Assembly: GCF_040954645.1 (NCBI RefSeq)
Contig: NC_092803.1
Location: 83,748,417-83,812,416, forward strand
Direction of reading: 5' to 3'
Source of the DNA: Diabrotica undecimpunctata
Taxonomy: Eukaryota > Arthropoda > Insecta > Coleoptera > Chrysomelidae
DNA: 64,000 nucleotides
This document shows, piece after piece, positions 1 to 11,158 of the stretch; within the stretch, counting starts at the first letter, position 1; every line of letters begins with the position of its first letter. The translations under genes were made by a program, and so were the position numbers. Under the pieces are notes generated by a model that did not search any database, was not told the origin of the DNA, and worked only from the letters and a program-made list of their open reading frames with translations.

Positions 1-40
1 TCTATAAACAACAATAGAGTCAAAGTAGATCACAACAACA

Positions 41-58
41 TGGCCCCCAACGTGTAAA
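41..58 (+). promoter_or_regulatory. Primer-binding-site-like sequence of a decayed LTR retrotransposon
   Basis: The 18 bases starting TGGCCCCCAACGTG resemble the TGGCGCCCAACGTGGGG type of primer-binding site used by several insect gypsy elements. They directly follow a CACAACA-type LTR end, and a Gag frame starts about 280 bases downstream. The first 40 bases of the window would then be the end of the 5' LTR, and 59-339 the untranslated leader. The match is imperfect, in keeping with an old copy. Confidence 0.5.
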
Positions 59-339
59 GGCATTGAAAAGTATTTCTAGTGGCAAATTTGAAAGGATAGA
101 AAAAGAAAAATCCGATAATTTAAAATTTATCGGCCCGTGGTTGAAAGTGAGATATTTACATTTGATGACATAAAATTTTAGATCTCTTTAGTTACAAATT
201 TCCCATAATTGTTTTTATTTGATTGATATTTACATTTGATTTATTTTATTGACAATTTATTACATTTGGATGAGAAAAGTTTCGTCTTTGCAACATACTG
301 GTCGAATTTCATATTTGGCGGGGATAAAAGTCTAAAAAT

Positions 340-1180
340 ATGTCGATCACAAGAAGCAGAAGCAAAGAAAACAAAAAACAGGAAGAACAGGTGAAACAAG
401 AATAACATTCAGAACAAGATGACGTTTTAGAAGCAACAATCATGGAAACAGAAAAACAGGAAGAATCAGGAATGGAGAAATTATTACAACTGTTTCAAAT
501 ACAATCACAAAAAATGGATAAAATGGATAGAAATCAACAGGAAACAAAACAAACAATGAATGAAACATCAAAGAAAATGGATAAAATGGATAGAAATCAA
601 CAGGAAACAAAACAAATAATGAAAGAAAATCAAAAAGAGACAAAGCAAGCCTTAGAAGAAAACAACAGAAATATAGAGAATATCAAGAAGGAAATGGTAC
701 AGAAAATCGAGGAGATTGTTGAAAAAAGCGAGAAACAAGAGATAGAGGTTAAAGAAATCAAAATTCAAATGAAGAAATTACAAAATTTAGAAAGTAAATT
801 AGAAACAAAATTTGAAAACGCGTTACAAGAAGACATGCGAGAAATAGAAAGAAAAATGGAGGAAATCAAGAATTAACAAAATTCCGGGGAGAGAAGGGAA
901 ACGATTATCCATAGTACAGAGGAAGTGAAAATACGGTTTGGCGGGGATGTAAGAGAATTACACCCGGTGCTCTTCATAAATAATTTAAAAAAGAAAGTAC
1001 AATACATCGGACATTTTGAATCAGCAAAAGAAACGATCAGAAACCATCTCAAAGATGAGGCAAGTCTATGGTTTGACAGCAAAGAGGAAGAGTTTGACAG
1101 TTGGCACAAATTTGAACGCAAATTTTTGAGTTATTTCTGGAGAAAAATCCAACAATTACAAGTAAACAAGGAATTGCAAA
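340..1180 (+). pseudogene. Gag fragment of a Ty3/gypsy-type retrotransposon, with in-frame stops
   Basis: One reading frame runs from the ATG at 340 and is broken by TAA codons at 403 and 874. The N-terminal part is a Lys/Glu/Gln-rich coiled coil containing two copies of a 63-base (21-residue, three-heptad) tandem unit with the motif KMDKMDRNQQETKQ. The part after 925 has the layout of a retroviral-type capsid region: a HPVLFINNLK motif and a W-F-x-S-K-E stretch ending near KFLSYFWRKIQQL. Gag would package element RNA. After about 1180 the similarity stops, and no protease or reverse transcriptase follows, so this is a 5' fragment or internally deleted copy. The stops show it is dead. Assignment to Gag is by pattern only. 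Confidence 0.65.
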
Positions 1181-1236
1181 TTTGCATATTTTATTTTGTA
1201 TCATATTACTTTATATCACATTGTATATTAGTTTAA

Positions 1237-1522
1237 GATTTATAAAATTCCTTTGTACCATCTAATAATCTGTACGGCGCCGATAGCTTGCATTCAAATA
1301 ACTTTCTAGAGATAAGCTTCTAAAATCGTCAAAGAATTATAACAATGAAATGATTAATGATTTCCAAATTATCGGTTTGAGTCATTCGAAAATTCCCAAA
1401 ATTAACGAAAGTTGAAAAATACCCTTCTCAGGTAATTAATTTTACCAATGAAAGGAAAGTTGAAGGTATTTCACATGTAAACATATCCTTTAGATACGTC
1501 GAGGGGGTCAGGGGGAGATTTA
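1237..1522. other. Unassigned AT-rich stretch after the Gag fragment
   Basis: No coding pattern is recognised here. A purine-rich run (GTCAGGGGGAGA near 1506-1517) would suit a polypurine tract preceding a 3' LTR of the same decayed element. Confidence 0.3.
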
Positions 1523-1627
1523 TGAATGTTAAGAGACGATTACGAGCCGAATGATTGAAATCAGTTTTGTATCAGTTCGAATCCAGCATTGGACGAGCGC
1601 TAGGCTCTACTCGCGCCAGCCGCACTT

Positions 1628-1990
1628 CAGAAGGTTGAACACAGTCGGGATATTAATAAGTTTACTCAGTTCTTGTTAATATTGTATCACCGAAAAGTTA
1701 TCTAGTTTTATAGTTTCATAAAGTTTAGTTTCATAAATCAGCTATAGTAAGCAAGTTATCGGCTTCCAAAATACGTCGTAATTGTTTAAATAGACTTGTT
1801 AAAACGTTCTTTTCGAAATTTTCATTTGTCCCAGTTTTCTGGATGGTCCTTCAAAGAAGTATACAAAGTGAACCTATTTCCCTAAGGACAAAACTTGTTC
1901 CCCAAGGGAAAAACCGGTGACCTATGACTGGTGCGCAAAACAAAGGCATCAGGACGAGGTGTAAGGACAAACACACCTGCATCTTCGCAT
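1628..1990 (+). repeat. Dispersed repeat, copy 1 (second copy at 56530-56902)
   Basis: About 365 bases from AAGGTTGAACACAGTCGGG to TGCATCTTCGC match 56530-56902 almost throughout, with scattered substitutions and small indels. Similarity ends abruptly on both sides. Because this copy lies just after a Gag fragment and a polypurine-like run, it may be part of an LTR that begins near 1523 (TGTTAAGAGACG). That link is inference. It has no coding capacity. Confidence 0.6.
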
Positions 1991-2139
1991 TTGATCATAA
2001 ATATAGTAGTAGCTTCTTCGCCCATAACTTTTGTTTTGCAATAATTCAGATCATATAATTGCCACAAGCACTTTTTACTTCCTGAAAATGCGGAGGATCA
2101 GCTTTTGTCCTCAGACGTGGTACTAGGAACAAATTTTAA

Positions 2140-3150
2140 TCCAATTTTGTCTGAAATGGGACTCACAAATCATCTGATACTGCTAATTAAAAGCCTATAC
2201 CATAAAATCATGTCAGAGTTAGAATAAATGGGGAACAAGCCGAAAGTTTTAGGGTCACTAAGGGCATGAGGCAAGGCTGCGAACTAAGCCCCGTTCTATT
2301 CAACATATATGGTAAATAGATAATGCGGAAAGCTACTGAGGACTGGAACTGTGGCATCACTATCGGCGGGAAGAAGATTTACAACTTGGGATATGCAGAT
2401 GATACAACCATCCTCGCTAGATCAGGAGTTGAACTGATTCACCTGCTACAACGGATTGAAAAAGTAAGCTTAACGATGGATCTTAAAATAAACCAGAATG
2501 ATGATATTTGACAGAGCTAACAATCAAAATCATCTAACCATGATAAACAATATCGCTGTTGTAGATTAATTGTGTATCTGGACTCTTTAATAACTAACAA
2601 GGGGGGCCGTTTTGAAGCAATAAAGCGCCGGTCAGCAATAGCTTAAAGCGTTATGGCAAAATTAAAAAAAAAAACATTTGGAAATGCCATAAAATAACTT
2701 ACTATCGATACAAAAATGAAACTATTTAGAAGTCTAGTTTTTACAGTTTTTTCACTTATAGAAAAACATAAAAAGATTATAGATGTATTTGAGATGTACT
2801 GCTGGACACGAATGCTGAGAATACCATGTGTGGCCCGAAGAACAACTGCATCTATACTCAACCAGCTAAACATCAAGAAAAGAAAAGACTAAGAAGACAA
2901 GTATCACAACAAAAAATAAGTTAATTTGGACACGTGCTTCGAAGAAATGGTCTTGAAAAACTTACAATCCAGGGAAAGGTAGAAGGCAAAAGAAGTCGAC
3001 GTAGATCTCCCACACGATACACGAACCATATTGTTGCTACTATTGGCGGTCCATTGTCAAAAAGTGCTAGAATTGCAGAAGATAGAAAAACGTGGAGGAA
3101 CATTGGAAAATTCAGCTAATAGTTTTATGGTATCACCATACCTGCATCAG
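2140..3150 (+). pseudogene. LINE reverse transcriptase / C-terminal fragment
   Basis: Pieces of a non-LTR retrotransposon polyprotein are readable in several frames. A palm region includes LGYADDTTILA (the catalytic Y-A-D-D box, near 2390) preceded by a degraded R-Q-G-C-x-L-S-P motif near 2270. The characteristic C-terminal tail follows, with FGHVLRRNGLEK and a Lys/Arg-rich GKRSRRRSPTR stretch at 2927-3030. Frameshifts and stops are frequent, so it is a dead fragment lacking the endonuclease. The layout matches insect LINEs with an apurinic-type endonuclease. Confidence 0.75.
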
Positions 3151-3765
3151 GTTAAGGACTAAGCAGAAGAATACTTAGTCACAAAGGCAAAACGTTATGT
3201 ATCATTTACAACTTCCTTAATGCCATAGTTCTAAAGTTATTTTTATAACCTTCCAAGTGTCTCAAATATATATCTAATAGCTTCTTTGCTCAAAATTTTT
3301 GTTTTGCTTTAATTCAGATTTAATCATCCACTGTCGTAGTTAGTAGTTTAAACAGTGATTCTAAAAACACGTTTATGTACACTCGTACATTTTGTTTACA
3401 TCCAAATCCTTTGCTAATCTGTTCGATCAGTACAACCGTGTCCTTAGCAAATCGGTAAGATTACAAATATACCTTGCAAGAGTTTGATTAATCTTCGACC
3501 TTCGCTTCGACGTGTTCTCCAAACGTGATGTTTTTCAATTTTTTACAGGATATGGATATTTAGTTATCGTACGCGTGTGATCTGATAAGAGATAAGGGAT
3601 GTCTCGTAAAATGACGAAAATAACTAATCGCTACACGGTAGAAAGAATAAAACTACCAGAATTTTTACACACTCCCCTTAATTTAATATTGAGAAAAAAA
3701 GGTATCACTTGGTCAACATTTGAGCTGTAGAGGAAGTTACACTATTCAAGTATTAATAGTCGATG
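3151..3765. other. Unassigned intergenic DNA
   Basis: No gene is recognised. A stretch at 3270-3330 resembles 2005-2065 (both contain GCTTCTT..GC..A...TTTGTTTTGC..TAATTCAGAT), so the LINE fragment may have been inserted into, or duplicated with, an older repeat. Confidence 0.3.
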
Positions 3766-3769
3766 ACCA

Positions 3770-4510
3770 TTAGTTATTTCTAAATTCGTTGCAAGCATCT
3801 TGTATCCTTAGTCAGAGTTGTGCACGATTTTGTATCGCAACGGAATAAACACAATACTAACAAGGATTAAAATCTGGCGACCTTGCTGCCCAAACAACTG
3901 GACATCCTCTTCCAATCCAGTGGTTATTATTAATAAAGTTTCGTATATTCCTGCTAAAGTGGGTCGGACAGCCGTCATATAGAAACCATAAATTTTGCCG
4001 AATATCTAAAAGTACATCATCTAACGAATCAGGTAAAACATTTTGTAAGTAATCAGCACCATTTAAACGAGCAGGCAATTCCACAGGCCCAAGTAGATAG
4101 TCGTTAATTACTCATATCCAGATGTTTATGCTAAACCTATGCTGATGCTTAAATTCTTGAACAACGTGGGGATTGTCACAAACGTACGAATAATATTGTG
4201 CATTATACACATTAAAAATTCCATTTTTTTGTGAATGGAACTTTGTCGAAAAACAAAATGTATCTGAAAAAAAATCTTCATTTTGATTTTTTCAATTTTG
4301 TAACCATCTAGCGAATTCTTCAGAACAGGAAAATCTCCTTGTCGCAGTGCTTGTACAGTAGCAGTGCTCTGTGAAATAAAAAGCATATAAATTTTCGTTG
4401 TGTAAGATATTTCCTACGGAAGATTGTGGGATACTTAGCAGATAGTCTTCCAAAGGTAATTTCTGGATTTTCTTCAACTTCAACATTTTGCCATAAACTA
4501 AAGCATATCA
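3770..4510 (-). pseudogene. Tc1/mariner-superfamily (DDE) transposase remnant
   Basis: Read on the minus strand, 4084-3857 carries the C-terminal catalytic block of a cut-and-paste transposase: a DGCPTHFSRNIRNF motif (second catalytic Asp), then WIGRGCPVVWAARSPDFNPC, the hallmark W-P-P-R-S-P-D-L-x-P box. Upstream pieces in other frames (about 4490-4130) give an N-terminal helix-turn-helix-like segment, an F-x-R-W-L-like piece and a degraded S-D-E-A region. At least two frameshifts separate the pieces. The enzyme would excise and insert its element at TA sites; this copy cannot. Terminal inverted repeats were not located. Confidence 0.75.
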
Positions 4511-4729
4511 GCGTATTCCTCACTATAAAAAACCATTTTTGTTGAGTTGAAATCGTTATATTTGAATATCACAAAGTAAAAAACTAAAAGACAAACTTCG
4601 CGAACTGAACACAAATTGACAATGAAAAACGTAGGTTATACTTCTGTTAGCAGGTCCACGGTCAACTAGTGCAAAAAATATTAATTTAACTTTCATGGCA
4701 AAAAATGAAAAATTTTCAAATCGATTTTT

Positions 4730-5756
4730 CTACAAAGCAGCCTCCTACGACTCTGTGAATACAAGAGAAATGTCCAAAGCAATGAAAGAGCTATGAATAC
4801 CAAATCAGATGGTAAATTTAACAAAACTAACTCTTGAAAAAGTTGAATGTAGAGTAAGAATTCAGGAGGAACTGTCTGAACCTTTTAAAACAAATAATGG
4901 GCTGCGCCAGCGAGGCCCTCTCTCCTGTATACTGTTCAACCTGGCTCTGGAAAAAGTAATACGTATGTCACAAATCACAACCACTGGTTCAATGTATAAT
5001 AAATCAGTAGAAATCCTGGCCTATACTGATGATATCAATATTGTTAGAACGGAAAACGCTGTACGAGAAACGTATGTAGAATTAAAATAATCAGCTACAA
5101 AAATGGGTTTAATAATAAACACCAACAAAACGAAGTATATGAAAATAAGCACGCAACCACAAATCCTACTATCACTCGTTATAGAAAACGACGTCATCGA
5201 AGCAGTGAACGAATTTGTATACATGGGAGCGCTCCTTAACACGGAAAATAATACTACCGCAGAGATAAACCACAGAATTTGCACGGCCGACATATGCTAT
5301 TTTGGGCTCAATCTCCTCCTTAAATCCACAATTATATCGAAAAATACAAAAATACAACTCTACAAAACAATAATACGCCCAGTCCTAACATATGGTTCGG
5401 AGACCTGGACTCTAACAAAAGATAATGAAAACAAGTACTAAGGCGAATTTTATAAAATATACCAGGAACCTGATATCGGAAAACATATTAAGATAGGACG
5501 TCTGAAGTAGATAGGGAATGTAATGCCGATGGAACAAAATGACCCAGCTAAAAAAACGCTCCTTGATAGACTCATTGGTCAGAGAAGAAGAGGAAGACCC
5601 AGAACAAGGTTCCTTGATAACATCGATGAAGACATGAGAAATATGGGAATACGTGCTAGGCGGAGAAAGGCGATGGATAGGGACAACTGAAGAGAAATTC
5701 TTGAGGAGGCTAGGACTCACGAAGGACTGTAAAGCCAGAATTATGATGATGATGGA
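4730..5756 (+). pseudogene. LINE reverse transcriptase and C-terminal region, with 3' tail
   Basis: The RT palm and thumb are readable: NGLRQRGPLSCILFNLALE near 4895, then AYTDDINIV near 5020, where the usual Y-A-D-D is changed to Y-T-D-D. Then come I-N-x-N-K-T-K-Y-M, FVYMGALLNT and RPVLTYGSETWTLT near 5375. The C-terminal tail contains RRRGRPRTRFLDNIDEDMRN near 5585. Stops at 5087 and 5440 and several frame changes kill it. The element ends in a short GATGATGATGG-like simple tail near 5740, the kind of tandem 3' end seen in RTE-like LINEs. It is 5'-truncated, lacking the endonuclease. Confidence 0.85.
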
Positions 5757-5759
5757 TGG

Positions 5760-6514
5760 TAGAGGCGCTATATTGAAATCCCAAAGTCTTTCTGCTTTGT
5801 TTATTTACTCATGTTCGGAGTATTAGAAACTAATTCACGAAAGATATTTGCCGTGGTGGACGACAGGTCGTGGAATAAAAACTGTAGATTCCTCTTGTCG
5901 ATGAATTCGTCAATACGTCTGTTTTATATATTGTAAAAAGAGCAGTAGACAAATGCTTGACTTTAGTTTCGCCAAGTAAGAACTTTGAATGGACCATGGG
6001 AGTGATGACGTAGATTTTATTGACATCTGTCAGTTTCACTTCCCAAACAAACCTTGTTTAGTGTGGATAATTTGTATTTTTCGTTATTTTTTCATTTTTT
6101 TTACAGAATCTTTCCGCTTTTTGCAATATCTGAGTATTCTAATAGTTACTACAACAATTTTACAAGGTTGTGTAAATAATAAAGATTGTTATTTTAATAA
6201 AAATAGCAATAAACTGCATGTATCAATAAAGTAAGGTTAGAATGTCTTTAATTTAAACTTTTAAACTATATTTCATAGAAATAGAACACTAAATTATGAT
6301 GGTATTATCGTAAAAAACACTATACTTACAAGAAAAAGCAGCAGAGGAAGCAAAATGTTAACTTTATAGAAATTAAAAAATCTTGAGATTGGGCATTTCA
6401 ACTTTTGTTTGGAAAGTAATTGACAGTTGTGACGTCACACTTCCACTGTCCCTTTAGTTTCTCCAAGTTTGTCACTTGAGTAAAAAACAAAAACTTGGAT
6501 GACAGTAAATATTC
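5760..6514. other. Unassigned AT-rich DNA
   Basis: No motif or repeat is recognised. Short open frames here have no family pattern. Confidence 0.3.
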
Positions 6515-6800
6515 TTGAATTTATGGAAGAACGAAGAAAACATAAACCAAAAGACCTGAATAAATACCAAGAAATTCAGAAAAACGTCAGAGAAAAAAAG
6601 ACAAAAGAGAGGTGACTCTCCGACAGATGCAAGGAGATAGAAGATCTGGATAAAAAGTCTGATTTACACAAAATTTGTCTGCTTTAATTTACACAAAAAA
6701 AAAATTAAAAAATGACGAGTTCTAGAAAAACCACAAGGACGAATATCCTTAAAAATGATAAAAGAAATATTATATCTGGTGAAGGACAGATTGTGCCACT
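6515..6800 (+). pseudogene. LINE polyprotein linker fragment (between endonuclease and RT)
   Basis: The + strand reads as the basic, helical linker of an insect LINE: M-E-E-R-R-K-H-K-P, then KYQEIQKNVREKKTKER, a stop, and SDRCKEIEDLDKKSDLHKI. The same type of linker occurs in better-preserved LINE copies in this window. The fragment is short, has stops and lies directly before a TTAA at 6825. No RT motif is present. Confidence 0.55.
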
Positions 6801-6824
6801 GGACCAATTACAACCAAAAGCTAT

Positions 6825-7440
6825 TTAACCCCTTCGTTCATTACGTACAATATATTATACATCACTTTACTGATATCGAAATGACGTGACCAGATGTTTC
6901 TATCCGCTTTATTAAGAATGTACATTGTAGTTTAGACATTAGTTTTAATTTCAAACAGTTGCTTCCAGCCAGCGTTGATTAGTTTGAAGTAAAAAAAATG
7001 AAATTCAATGAACTAGGTTGTTGTGATGGTTATAGTCTCTCCACGTAAGGTGGCGTTTAATAGTTTACAGATTGGTTGTAAATGTCAGATATATTTTTGT
7101 TGAGGACAAGAAACACTTGTATATGCTGCATTTCCAGTGCACTTTCCGTTCAGTAAGTTCGTTTTTTCTCTATTTGAGTAAACATTAGTGCACAGTATAT
7201 TATACAGTGTAAAAAGTAAAGTTCGTGTAACCTTCTGGCTAAGGTCTTAGACCTTAGACCATTATACAGTGTGAATATACGGAGGTCGACAGGTATAATA
7301 TAATAGGGAGGAAGAAGTTAGCAGTGATGATGATAATGAGTTGAAGGAAATCAGTACAGACAACGGAGAAGTTATTCTTTCTGCTGTTGATGACAAGAGA
7401 GAGAGAAGAAGTTTGGAGCATTCAGAATGTATTTGTTATT
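6825..7440 (+). mobile_element. Possible 5' end of a second piggyBac-like element
   Basis: At 6825 a TTAA is followed by CCCCTTCGTTCATTACG and then AATATATTATACA, the arrangement expected of a piggyBac-type terminal inverted repeat next to its target site. A similar TATATTATACAGTG motif recurs at about 7196 and 7261. Near 7310-7410 a short acidic frame (E-E-E-V-S-S-D-D-D-N-E-L-K) resembles the acidic start of piggyBac transposases. No right end or transposase core is present, so this is a weak call. Confidence 0.3.
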
Positions 7441-7446
7441 TATAAC

Positions 7447-7560
7447 TTACTATTTAAATGGGAATAAGCCACAATTAAAGGTTAAAGTAAGTTTATTGAC
7501 GTTTCAATTTCCACTTCGGAAATCGTTCTCAAAATACAAACATTAGTAAATTAAATTCAA
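7447..7560 (-). repeat. Penelope-type terminal repeat, copy with hammerhead-like motif
   Basis: About 110 bases (TTACTATTTAAATGGGAATA to CAAAATACAAACATTA) match 57165-57256 almost base for base and, in reverse, the degraded copy at 17826-17920. On the minus strand 7532-7498 reads TTGAGAA, a C, a stem (GATTTCC / GGAAATT) with GAAG loop, then GAAACGTC. This is the layout of the hammerhead-like motifs known from Penelope-like elements, with UUGANAA in place of CUGANGA. No protein is encoded. Confidence 0.6.
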
Positions 7561-7670
7561 TTTAATTTACTAATGTTTGGATTTGTGCCTTTGTGTATTT
7601 GTGCCTGTGCTTTTCCGGGTTTGACTTCGCGTTGAATAATTTTGGTTTTGAGAAAAACCATTATTTTAAC

Positions 7671-7704
7671 GACGTTTCGGCAAGGTCGCACTTGCCATTG
7701 TCAA
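7671..7704 (-). ncRNA. Hammerhead-ribozyme-like motif (variant core)
   Basis: The minus strand reads TTGACAA, T, GGCAAG-TGCGAC-CTTGCC (a perfect 6-bp stem II), GAAAC, GTC. Only two core positions depart from the CUGANGA...GAAA consensus: position 3 (C to U) and position 8 (G to A). In the hammerhead fold these two bases pair with each other, so the change keeps the pair. Stem III would be very short, as in known dimer-acting type I motifs. Activity is unproven. Confidence 0.4.
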
Positions 7705-7805
7705 GTCAGGTAGTAACACTTCTTACGGATGCTTGAAGTAAGCCGTCAATTTACATCAAGCTGGTAACTTTCGTAATGCTGATCAAAAGTTACAGAGTAC
7801 AGAGT

Positions 7806-9092
7806 AATAATACATATTTGTAAAATATACAGAGTTTTAGTATATACGTGCAGCTAACTTCAGCGAGTGATTCTGCATGAAAACTAATGAAAATTTGCTA
7901 TATAAACGTATGCCCGCAAATTCTTCCTTTATCGAGAAACGGGATGTTGAAATTTTCCTTACAACGAATGATTTATTTATTGCCCTGAAACTGGTTGAGA
8001 TATGAAAATGAAATTTGGTGGGTTTTAGGACTTGGTTATGCGAATTTTTGACATACAATTAGAAATTTTATAATCATAATTGGCGCTTTTAGGGAAAATG
8101 ATCTCAATAAAAAAAGGGTACGCCACTGAGATTTTTCAAATTAAAAATATTTTTGAATTCTTCATTTAATGTTTGTCAAAACATCTTTCTTCTTTTTTTC
8201 ATGTAAGGCGCCTTTTTTATGAAAAAAATAAAACATTTTAACGCAAACTTTTTATTCCTTTAATGCATTCTCAAGAACTTTATCATACAATAACACTAAA
8301 CCAGAACAATAACAAAAACCACCACTAATATTATTTTAAATAGGGGCACACCTACAAAAAATGTTCAAAATTACCTTCCTGAAACATGACATAAGTTGCA
8401 ACTCTTAGCCTCATTGGTATTCGTGCAAATATTCCTGGTGTTTTCTTATTTGCTTATCCAAAAGTGTTTCAGTTAAATTTGCTCAAACTTTGCAGAGATA
8501 CAAAACTTCAAAATACCGGTTTTTCGTCAATTTTTCAAAATTCTGAATTTGGCAACGTAGGTACGTATATTCCACTGGAATATTCACATGGATGTCCTAC
8601 CCAGGGCATCCTACTTTGTTTTTGATAGGGAAACGTATATTGAATGTGTAGGACGACACGTTTCCAAATTTATGATTTAAAAAATGGACCAAAAACCGAC
8701 ATTTTGAATTTCTATGACTGAGAAACACTTGATTTCTGAGTCTTGGAACACTAAGAACTTTTGATCAACATGACCAAAACTTATCTGTATACAACACTTT
8801 TACATAAGGAAATAAGAAAACACTAGGAATATTTGCACGAATACGACAACCAGTGAGGCTGAGTTGCAACTTGTTTCACGTTTCAGGGAGGTAATTTTAA
8901 ACATTTTTTGTACCTGTAGACCTATTTAAAATTATACTAGTGGTACTTTCAAGACTTCAAAAATTATTTTTAATTTGAAAAATCTCAGTGGCGTCCCAGT
9001 ATACGTTTATTTAACAAACTCATTATTTCTCATGCAGAATCACTCACTGAAGTTAGTTGCACGTATTTACTAAAACTCTGTATATTTTACAA
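7806..9092. mobile_element. Foldback / MITE-like element with imperfect inverted arms
   Basis: The sequence after 7806 (ACATATTTGTAAAATATACA... GAGTGATTCTGCATGA) reappears reverse-complemented at about 9092-9020. Further blocks such as GAGATTTTTCAAATTAAAAA (8130), TTTAAATAGG (8335) and ATTCGTGCAAATATTCCT (8418) reappear in reverse at 8998-8820. The left arm carries about 260 extra bases. A block with CCGACATTT near 8697 is directly repeated at 9120. No transposase is encoded, so this is a non-autonomous element or nested MITEs. Confidence 0.6.
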
Positions 9093-9261
9093 ATATGTAT
9101 TACTTAAAAGCACTAAAAACCGACATTTAGAACCTCTGTACCTCAGAAATAATTGACTTGTGGGTCTTGGCACAACAATAACTTTTGATAAGCATTACCA
9201 AAGCTACCTCTCTGCAAAGTTTCAGCCAATTCAACTTAAACCACTTTTACAAAAGATAAGT

Positions 9262-9645
9262 CATCATCATCATCTTTGGCTCGACAATCCTCTGTGGATC
9301 TTGGCCTGCCCTAAGATTCGTCGCCATTCTGTTCGGTTTCTGGCAACATGTTGCCATCTTCTAATTTTTAATATCCGTAAGTCGGTTTCAACTCCATCTA
9401 ACCACCTAATTCGCGGTCGGCCTTTGCTTCTTCTTCCTACAGGTGTTCCTGTGGTTAACTTTTTAGCAATCGTATTTTCTGGCATTCGTATTATGTGTCC
9501 AGCCCATCTAAGTCGCTGTGTTTTAATGAACGTTATGACATCTGGCTCATCAAAGAGCTGATACAATTCAAAATTATATCTTCTGCGCCACTGCCCTTGG
9601 TCGTTTATAGCTCCAAATATTTTGCGGAGTATTTTGCGGACAAAA
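9262..9645 (-). pseudogene. LINE C-terminal fragment with GATGATGATGA tail
   Basis: The minus strand encodes the conserved C-terminal region of an insect LINE polyprotein: RKILRKIFGAINDQGQWRRR (9640-9590), then LRWAGHIIRMPEN near 9500, RRSKGRPRIRWLDGVETDLR near 9430 and AKIHRGL near 9285. The frame is open across this stretch, so it is a relatively young fragment. It ends with the stop and a GATGATGATGATGA simple tail at 9275-9262, like the other LINE 3' ends in the window. It is truncated 5' of about 9645, before any RT catalytic motif. Confidence 0.8.
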
Positions 9646-11150
9646 GATAAGTGCCGTTGTACAAAGAATACGACTAAAGCAGTGCTTTTTACAGTATTTT
9701 CCCTCTATGTTAACTTTATCCCGATTTAAAGGAACTGCCCCAACATAGATGTCCGCCTTTTGGGCATTTGATTTTACACATAAAACAAATAAACAGTTCA
9801 ATTGACGAATATATTCTCCATGACGAGCTCCACGCCCAAATTTCAATTTAACCCGATTTAAAAGTAACTTTCCCAACGTAGTTCTCCACCATTTAATATT
9901 TTATCCTACAAATTGTATCAAATTGTACAACGAGTGGACATCGATTCTTGGCTCCATCGAAGCTGCCTTCTCTAGACTAAGCTAACATATCACTGTTTAG
10001 TTTGTCTATATTCAAGATAACGGGCAAAATCGGGCAAGAGCTCGCTTATTAATATCATATGTTATACTATTTTAAAACTCTTGTATTACTCCAAGATAAG
10101 TCATTGTTTCACAGGGAGTATATTTAAGATAATTTTTACAATTCAACGGTCCCGATTTTAAAAACGCTCTACAGCATTGCACAAAAACCTTACAAAATAT
10201 CAGAGGCTGGCATTTGTAATAATTACGTTGCTAAAATATAAAAACTATGAACAGTTGCATTAGGGGAGGGGAGACTTTAGACGGGCACTTACCTGCTTAA
10301 ACTGAACATTAATTAAATGATAAAGAGGTTGCCAATGTGAGTCCATAATACTAGTATATGGGAAATACTCACAATCTCAAGATTGTGATTATTGACTCAT
10401 TTCCCATATACTAATGAACATTAATTTTCTGGTTTTCACACTATGTATATTAAAATAATATTTAAACTAGACAGAATATTCAATATTAAAAATATCCACT
10501 AAAAAATTTCCGAACTAAAATTTTTTACCAAGTCTCCAGATCCGCTCCTGTATCATTTGGTGCAATTGCTGGATGAAAATATTCCGATTAGAATAAAAGT
10601 AACGATCATTGTGCCAATAATAACAGTCGGGCAAATTGTAGCCGTTTTATATACTAACCCACATCGATCGAATTAATTGATAAATTAATCACTCGTGAGA
10701 GAAAGTACATGTTTTTAAATAAGATACAGATTTATGTAATCAAATTGTACAATGTTTTCAATTCATTAAATGTTTTTCTACCAATCAGTTTTTGTTCTAG
10801 GACACAATGCAGATCTTTTCTTGTACGACTCTTGTAGTGGTCAAGGGAATTTTTACGAAATTTGATATAGATATTAGTTATCTTAACAATTTTTTATTGA
10901 ATATTGTTATTTTTAAATGTAGCTAATTGGTTTTCAAAAATTTTGTATAAAATCTTGTCATACAAAAATGTTTTGCCAGCATATAAGAAATGTATTTAAT
11001 GTAGGAATTCATAATACCAATATCTAGATTTGCACAAAATTCTAGTCATCGTGCAGAGCGAAGACGGATTATGTGGCACTCTAAACTGTCCGCCACTCCT
11101 TTGGTGCAATTACGGAAATCTATTATATTTTTTGAATCTATCATTTCCAT
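9646..11150. other. Unassigned AT-rich DNA
   Basis: The open frame on the minus strand at 9574-9876 overlaps the LINE fragment and has no family pattern upstream of it. Apart from the hairpin at 10353-10412 nothing is recognised. Confidence 0.3.
10353..10412. repeat. Compound inverted repeat (hairpin)
   Basis: AGTATATGGGAAAT at 10353-10366 is perfectly complementary to ATTTCCCATATACT at 10399-10412. Inside it CACAATCT (10370-10377) pairs with AGATTGTG (10380-10387). The two stems are separated by an asymmetric bulge. It may be the centre of a small palindromic MITE. Confidence 0.6.
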
Positions 11151-11158
11151 GTATTTTA

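Noticed and set aside
440..643. Minus-strand repetitive Phe/Pro open frame
   Set aside because: It is the antisense shadow of the A-rich coiled-coil region of the Gag fragment.
9160..9561. 133-codon plus-strand open frame
   Set aside because: It is antisense to a clearly recognisable LINE C-terminal fragment.
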